From positions 1-38,436 of the forward strand of contig JAPLNJ010001123.1 of assembly GCA_026692885.1 (NCBI GenBank): a stretch of DNA of 38,436 nt, written 5' to 3'. Position numbers and translations under genes: made by a program. The notes under the pieces were generated by a model, which was not told where the DNA came from, searched no databases, and saw only the letters and a program-made list of their open reading frames with translations. Source of the DNA: Planctomycetota bacterium. Lineage in GTDB: Bacteria > Planctomycetota > Planctomycetia > Pirellulales > Pirellulaceae. Below are positions 34,744 through 38,436 of this stretch, piece after piece (position 1 is the first letter of the stretch; every line of letters begins with the position of its first letter).

Positions 34744-35760
34744 CTAATAGCTGTGGCGATCCAAGCTCACCTTGCCGCGGAAAGTCCAATACACGATTCC
34801 CGTGTAGGCCAACACAAAGGGCATGCCGATGGCCGCGATGATCAACATGATGCCGAGGGTCTTCGGCGAAGACGCGGCGTTGTAGATCGTCAGGCTATTT
34901 GCCGGGTTCGGGTTCGAGGTGACCAGGTTCGGAAAGAGCCCCATCCCGAACAGGAAGACCAAGGCGGCAATGGTCGCGCACGAGGAGACGAACGCGTAAC
35001 CGGGGCGCCGCTGATGGATCGCTCGGGGTATATTCGCAATCGCCAAGATGTTCAGCAGCACGATGCCCCAGGCCCGGGGATACTGTCGGAAGTTCTCTAC
35101 CGCCCGTGGCACCGTGACCAGCGTCGTGATCGTCGCCAGCATGTACGTGACCAGAAAGAAGCCGAAGCCACGCCACATCCAGGCGTGGATTCGCGTTTGC
35201 AGTTCGCCTTCGGTCTTGAGGTACAGGAAAATGGCTCCGTGCATCGTGAACATGGCCACGGTCATCAGGCCCACGACCAGCGTGTAGGGCTGCAGTAGGT
35301 CCAAGAATCTGCCGGCGAACACGCCGCGTTCGTCCAAGGGTATGCCGAGCATGGCCGCCCCAACGGCGACGCCAAACAGCAGCGGGGCCAACAGACTGGA
35401 ACTGAAGAAGGCTACGTCCCAGAACTGGCGCCAGAGCAAGGAGTTCATTTTGCCGTGAAACTCCAGGGAGATCGCGCGGAAGATCAAGGCAAACAGCACC
35501 AACATGAAGGCGGCATAGAAGCCGGAGAAGACGGTCGCGTAGGCTTCGGGAAACGCGGCGAACAGGGCCCCGCCAAAGGTGACTAACCAGACCTCGTTCC
35601 CGTCCCAGAGCGGGCCGATGCTGTTGATCATGATCCGCCGTTCGGTGTCGTTGCGTCCCAAGAGATGCAGGATGCCAACGCCGAAATCGAAACCGTCCAG
35701 AATGGCGTAGCCCACCAACAATACGCCCAACAGCACGAACCAAATCACCTGCGATTCCAT
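34744..35760 (-). CDS. cydB: Cytochrome bd ubiquinol oxidase subunit II, 338 aa
   Basis: CydB is the membrane subunit that pairs with CydA to oxidise quinol and reduce oxygen to water with high affinity. The protein starts [20 protein letters not shown], then [13 protein letters not shown] and [20 protein letters not shown], both hallmark CydB sequences. Eight or nine membrane helices are visible. Length of 338 is typical. The start at 35760 has a GGAGGCGGGAAG upstream; the frame continues further but only by chance. It lies 14 bases after the cydA stop in the same direction. Confidence 0.97.
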   Translation of the reverse strand: MESQVIWFVLLGVLLVGYAILDGFDFGVGILHLLGRNDTERRIMINSIGPLWDGNEVWLVTFGGALFAAFPEAYATVFSGFYAAFMLVLFALIFRAISLEFHGKMNSLLWRQFWDVAFFSSSLLAPLLFGVAVGAAMLGIPLDERGVFAGRFLDLLQPYTLVVGLMTVAMFTMHGAIFLYLKTEGELQTRIHAWMWRGFGFFLVTYMLATITTLVTVPRAVENFRQYPRAWGIVLLNILAIANIPRAIHQRRPGYAFVSSCATIAALVFLFGMGLFPNLVTSNPNPANSLTIYNAASSPKTLGIMLIIAAIGMPFVLAYTGIVYWTFRGKVSLDRHSY

Positions 35761-35774
35761 CTTCCCGCCTCCGC

Positions 35775-37232
35775 CTACGCCTGTTTCGCTTCCGTCAGCG
35801 ATCCGTGGTGACTCACGCGTTCCGCAACCGCGTCGAGCAGTTGTGATCCCGTCGGAGGGTGGACGTCGTCGGCCGTTTCGGGACCTTGTTGGATCTTGTG
35901 ATTCAGCACGATGACCCACAGCAGGAACAGCATCGCGTAGATCAACGCAAACATGATGATCGAAGCGAGCACTTGCTCCGACCGAACGACTTCGGACAAC
36001 GCCTCGCTGGTGCGCAATCCGCCCACTGGCTGACCGTCCACCAACGCCGGATAGACGATCCACGGTTGGCGCCCGACTTCGGCCGTCACCCAGCCGAGTT
36101 CGTTGGCGGCAAAGGCGGGCAACACCGCAAACACGAAGAACCACAGCAGCCAGCGTTGCTGAAACAACTTGCCACGCAATCGGGCCCACGACGCGTACAG
36201 CGTCGAGGTGATGAACAACATGCCGATCGCCACCATCAAGTGATACGCTTGAAATGTCATCCAGACCGGCGGTACGCCCCACTGTGGGCCAAGGTCATCC
36301 AGCCCTGCGACTTCTTTCGCCGTGTCGCCATGAATCAACCAACTCAGCAGACCGGGAACGGCCAGACCGTACTTGAGCTGTTGTTGCTCCTGATTGGGCC
36401 AGCCCATGAGCGTCAGGGGCGCAGCGGCCTGCGTGTGGAACAAGCCCTCCATCGCCGCCAGTTTGGCCGGCTGGTGCTGGGCGACATTCTTGGCCGTGAA
36501 GTCGCCGGAGACAAACTGCGCCAGCGACGAGATGGTTGCCAGGACCAGGGCCCCGGCAAACGAGCGCCGCGCAAACTCGATGTGCTTGTTGCGCAAGAGA
36601 TACCACGCCGAGATGCTCATGACGAAAAATGCACCCAGAATGAACGCTCCGATCCAGACGTGGACCAGCCGATGCACGGACGAAGGATTCAGGACCATGG
36701 CCCAGAAATCCGTGATTTCGGCGCGGTAAGACACCCGCTGATTGACGATATGCTCCCGCAGTTCGTACCCGGCCGGCGTCTGCTGCCACGAATTGGCCAC
36801 AGTGATCCAGATCGACGAGAAGATGCTGCCCAGGGAGACCATGACTGTCGCAAAGAAGTGCATCTTCGGCCCGACCCGCTCCCAACCGAAGATGAGCAAG
36901 GCGAGGAACCCGGACTCGAGGAAGAATGCGAAAATTCCCTCCGCGGCCAAAGCCGAGCCAAACACGTCACCCACGTAACGCGAGTAGACCGCCCAATTCG
37001 TGCCAAACTCGAACTCCATCACAATGCCAGTCACGACGCCCATGGCAAAGTTCAGACCGAAGATTTTCGTCCAGAACTTCGTCGCTGTTTCGTACAGCGG
37101 ATCCTTGGTCCACAGGTACATGCCCTCCAGGTAGACCAGCACCACACTCAGCCCGATGGTCAACGGCGGGAACAGGTAGTGGAACATGATCGTGAAGGCG
37201 AATTGCAGCCGGGATAGCGTCAGTACATCCAT
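35775..37232 (-). CDS. cydA: Cytochrome bd ubiquinol oxidase subunit I, 485 aa
   Basis: CydA carries the three hemes of bd oxidase. The protein begins [20 protein letters not shown], the family's usual N-terminus with the axial heme ligand His18. It contains the [17 protein letters not shown] helix, the quinol-binding loop beginning with the GxxxxxW-type [12 protein letters not shown], and a C-terminal membrane helix [15 protein letters not shown]. The Q-loop region looks short, as in non-enteric enzymes. The ATG at 37232 is chosen from family alignment, although its ribosome binding site is weak; the frame is open for 165 more codons upstream without similarity. It forms an operon with cydB. 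This enzyme supports growth at low oxygen. Confidence 0.95.
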   Translation of the reverse strand: MDVLTLSRLQFAFTIMFHYLFPPLTIGLSVVLVYLEGMYLWTKDPLYETATKFWTKIFGLNFAMGVVTGIVMEFEFGTNWAVYSRYVGDVFGSALAAEGIFAFFLESGFLALLIFGWERVGPKMHFFATVMVSLGSIFSSIWITVANSWQQTPAGYELREHIVNQRVSYRAEITDFWAMVLNPSSVHRLVHVWIGAFILGAFFVMSISAWYLLRNKHIEFARRSFAGALVLATISSLAQFVSGDFTAKNVAQHQPAKLAAMEGLFHTQAAAPLTLMGWPNQEQQQLKYGLAVPGLLSWLIHGDTAKEVAGLDDLGPQWGVPPVWMTFQAYHLMVAIGMLFITSTLYASWARLRGKLFQQRWLLWFFVFAVLPAFAANELGWVTAEVGRQPWIVYPALVDGQPVGGLRTSEALSEVVRSEQVLASIIMFALIYAMLFLLWVIVLNHKIQQGPETADDVHPPTGSQLLDAVAERVSHHGSLTEAKQA

Positions 37233-37764
37233 GGCGATGTCCAGGGGAATCTTGTGAGCAACGTCAGCACGCCGCAGCAGACGCAGGCAACTCAAGTGCC
37301 AAACGACCTCATCCGCGCCTTCGGCAGCCAGTGTAGCCGAAAGAGGCTGAGCTGCCAAAGCCTGTTGTCCGTGATGTTGCCCGTGATGAAGGGCCGAGCC
37401 TATGACCGAGACGAGTAAAGCCGTGCCCGCCAACGATGAAGGCGCGGCGGCACGCACCCAGAGACAATTCACCGTGGCACCCGAGTTGCTAAGAACTGAC
37501 TTTCGTGGCGACCGCCGAGGATCGGTGAGCAGGGGAAACGACGAATGGCTGGCGATACGCACACTGGATGGTTGCCGATGGCTCGTCCCTCTGGCATTCG
37601 AGGGGTGACGATTTGTGTCAGACCAATCCAATCTTGGTGTGAAATAATTGCGCACTTGCCGGCGTGGCGGCCAGCGCGATTCAAAACGTTGAAGTGGCGA
37701 TGCATGGCAAGGCGATAAACTTTTCACCCGAACGGGAATCTACCTGGTCTCAAGGAGTCCTACG
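37233..37764. other. Divergent intergenic region between cydA and the TPR gene
   Basis: No gene is recognised; open frames on both strands lack similarity. The spacing suggests promoters for cydAB and for the TPR gene at 37765. I could not identify a clear binding site for an oxygen regulator. Confidence 0.4.
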
Positions 37765-38436
37765 ATGAAACTCGAACTTCTCCGATTCGCAATGTTGGTG
37801 GTACTGCTGTCGCTACAGACGCAGACGGTCTTCGCTGAGTCAGCGGAACAGGCTTTTGCCAGCGGGGAAAAGTTGCTGGCCAAAGCCGACTTCGATGGCG
37901 CACTCAAGGCGTTCGCCCAAGCCGCGAAAACTGACCGGACCAAACCCGAGTACGTGCAGCACTACGCCATGGTCAATCAGATCGTAGGGCTGCGAAAACG
38001 CTTGGCCACCGAACAAGATGCCGGGCAGTGGGAATACGTCGCGCGCGGGCTGCATGCCTTCTACATCGGTCAGGCGTTATATGCCGAGGCGTTGCCCCTA
38101 GACCGGCAAATCCACAAGCGGCTCAACACCGCGCACTCTGCTACGCTGCTAGCTGAGACGCAATTGGTGCTCAACCGCAACACAGAAGCCGGCGAGGTGC
38201 TCGCAGCCCTCGAAGCGAGTGAACACACTCCCGGCACGCGGGCCTTGCAGGGGCTGGCGTTGGCTCGGCAGGGCAAGACTGACGAGGCCCGACAGATCGC
38301 CAAAGCCATCGAACTCGGGAACGACAGCGGGCCGGGCATGACCTATAGTCTGGCCCGCTTGCAGGCAGCGCTGGGCAACACCGACGAAGCAATTGGCCTG
38401 CTGAAGCGGTGCTTTGAGTCGATCGCTCCCAGCCAG
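37765..38436 (+). CDS. Exported TPR-like protein, cut by the window end
   Basis: The ATG at 37765 follows AAGGAG. A signal peptide is likely: MKLELLRFAMLVVLLSLQTQ then TVFAES, with a cleavage-like Ala near residue 24. The mature part has TPR-like helix pairs (FASGEKLLAKADFDGALKAF; YIGQALYAEALPLDRQIH; LQGLALARQGKTDEARQIAK; LARLQAALGNTDEAIGLLKR). It would act in the periplasm as a binding scaffold. At least 224 residues, open at 38436 with no stop. Divergent from cydA, so a link to respiration is possible but unproven. Confidence 0.8.
   Translation, partial: MKLELLRFAMLVVLLSLQTQTVFAESAEQAFASGEKLLAKADFDGALKAFAQAAKTDRTKPEYVQHYAMVNQIVGLRKRLATEQDAGQWEYVARGLHAFYIGQALYAEALPLDRQIHKRLNTAHSATLLAETQLVLNRNTEAGEVLAALEASEHTPGTRALQGLALARQGKTDEARQIAKAIELGNDSGPGMTYSLARLQAALGNTDEAIGLLKRCFESIAPSQ

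Noticed and set aside
34744..36282. CydB with a 174-residue N-terminal extension
   Set aside because: The extension lies inside cydA on the same strand in another frame, and the standard CydB start with a good ribosome binding site is at 35760.

Overview
The window looks like accessory DNA from a planctomycete (Planctomycetota, probably Pirellulaceae-like). The evidence is a giant Ser/Thr kinase fused to a membrane anchor and about 20 WD40-type repeats, an ECF sigma factor beside it, several degenerate kinases, a DUF1294 membrane protein, high GC, and many GC-rich hairpins between genes. No rRNA, intact tRNA or CRISPR array was seen. All names are from reading the translated sequence by eye; no database search was possible.

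Region 1 (1-11100) is a mosaic. The debris in it includes a transposase scrap, a frameshifted DUF932-like gene, a winged-helix-type gene with an in-frame TGA, the C-terminal part of a family A DNA polymerase, a CARDB-like surface protein fragment, and two broken tRNA pieces (859-894 and 11021-11070). Inside it, on the minus strand, is an apparently intact gene group: a Dam-family adenine methyltransferase, a metallophosphoesterase with all its metal motifs, a large P-loop ATPase and an unrecognised protein. The last three genes are coupled by 4- and 14-base overlaps. This is a good candidate for an undescribed phage-defence system.

Region 2 (11690-28600) is a signalling block. An ECF sigma factor (17253-18020) lies upstream of the kinase-WD40 gene, which is split by a frameshift near 13380. 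Divergent from the sigma gene is a RelE/ParE-like toxin domain fused to a coiled coil, with a second in-frame start that has its own ribosome binding site. Then comes a five-gene minus-strand operon (26115 down to 19784): two membrane proteins, a kinase-like protein lacking the usual ATP-binding lysine, an HTH-like pseudokinase, and a membrane-anchored protein resembling Cas4/RecB PD-(D/E)XK nucleases. A 26-base element with 22 identical positions lies about 100 bases upstream of both the sigma gene and this operon, so the two are probably one regulon. The operon's upstream region also has a 70-base tandem repeat and a 0.7 kb stretch packed with hairpins. A DUF1294 membrane protein follows.

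Region 3 (28876-34590) is plasmid-like: an ArdC-like protein with a zinc-protease motif, two small Cys-containing proteins, ParB and ParA on the minus strand, a replication initiator on the plus strand, and three iteron-like repeats just after it. This suggests an integrated plasmid or a secondary replicon.

Region 4 (34744-38436) holds cydB and cydA for cytochrome bd oxidase (minus strand) and the start of an exported TPR protein (plus strand) that runs off the window.
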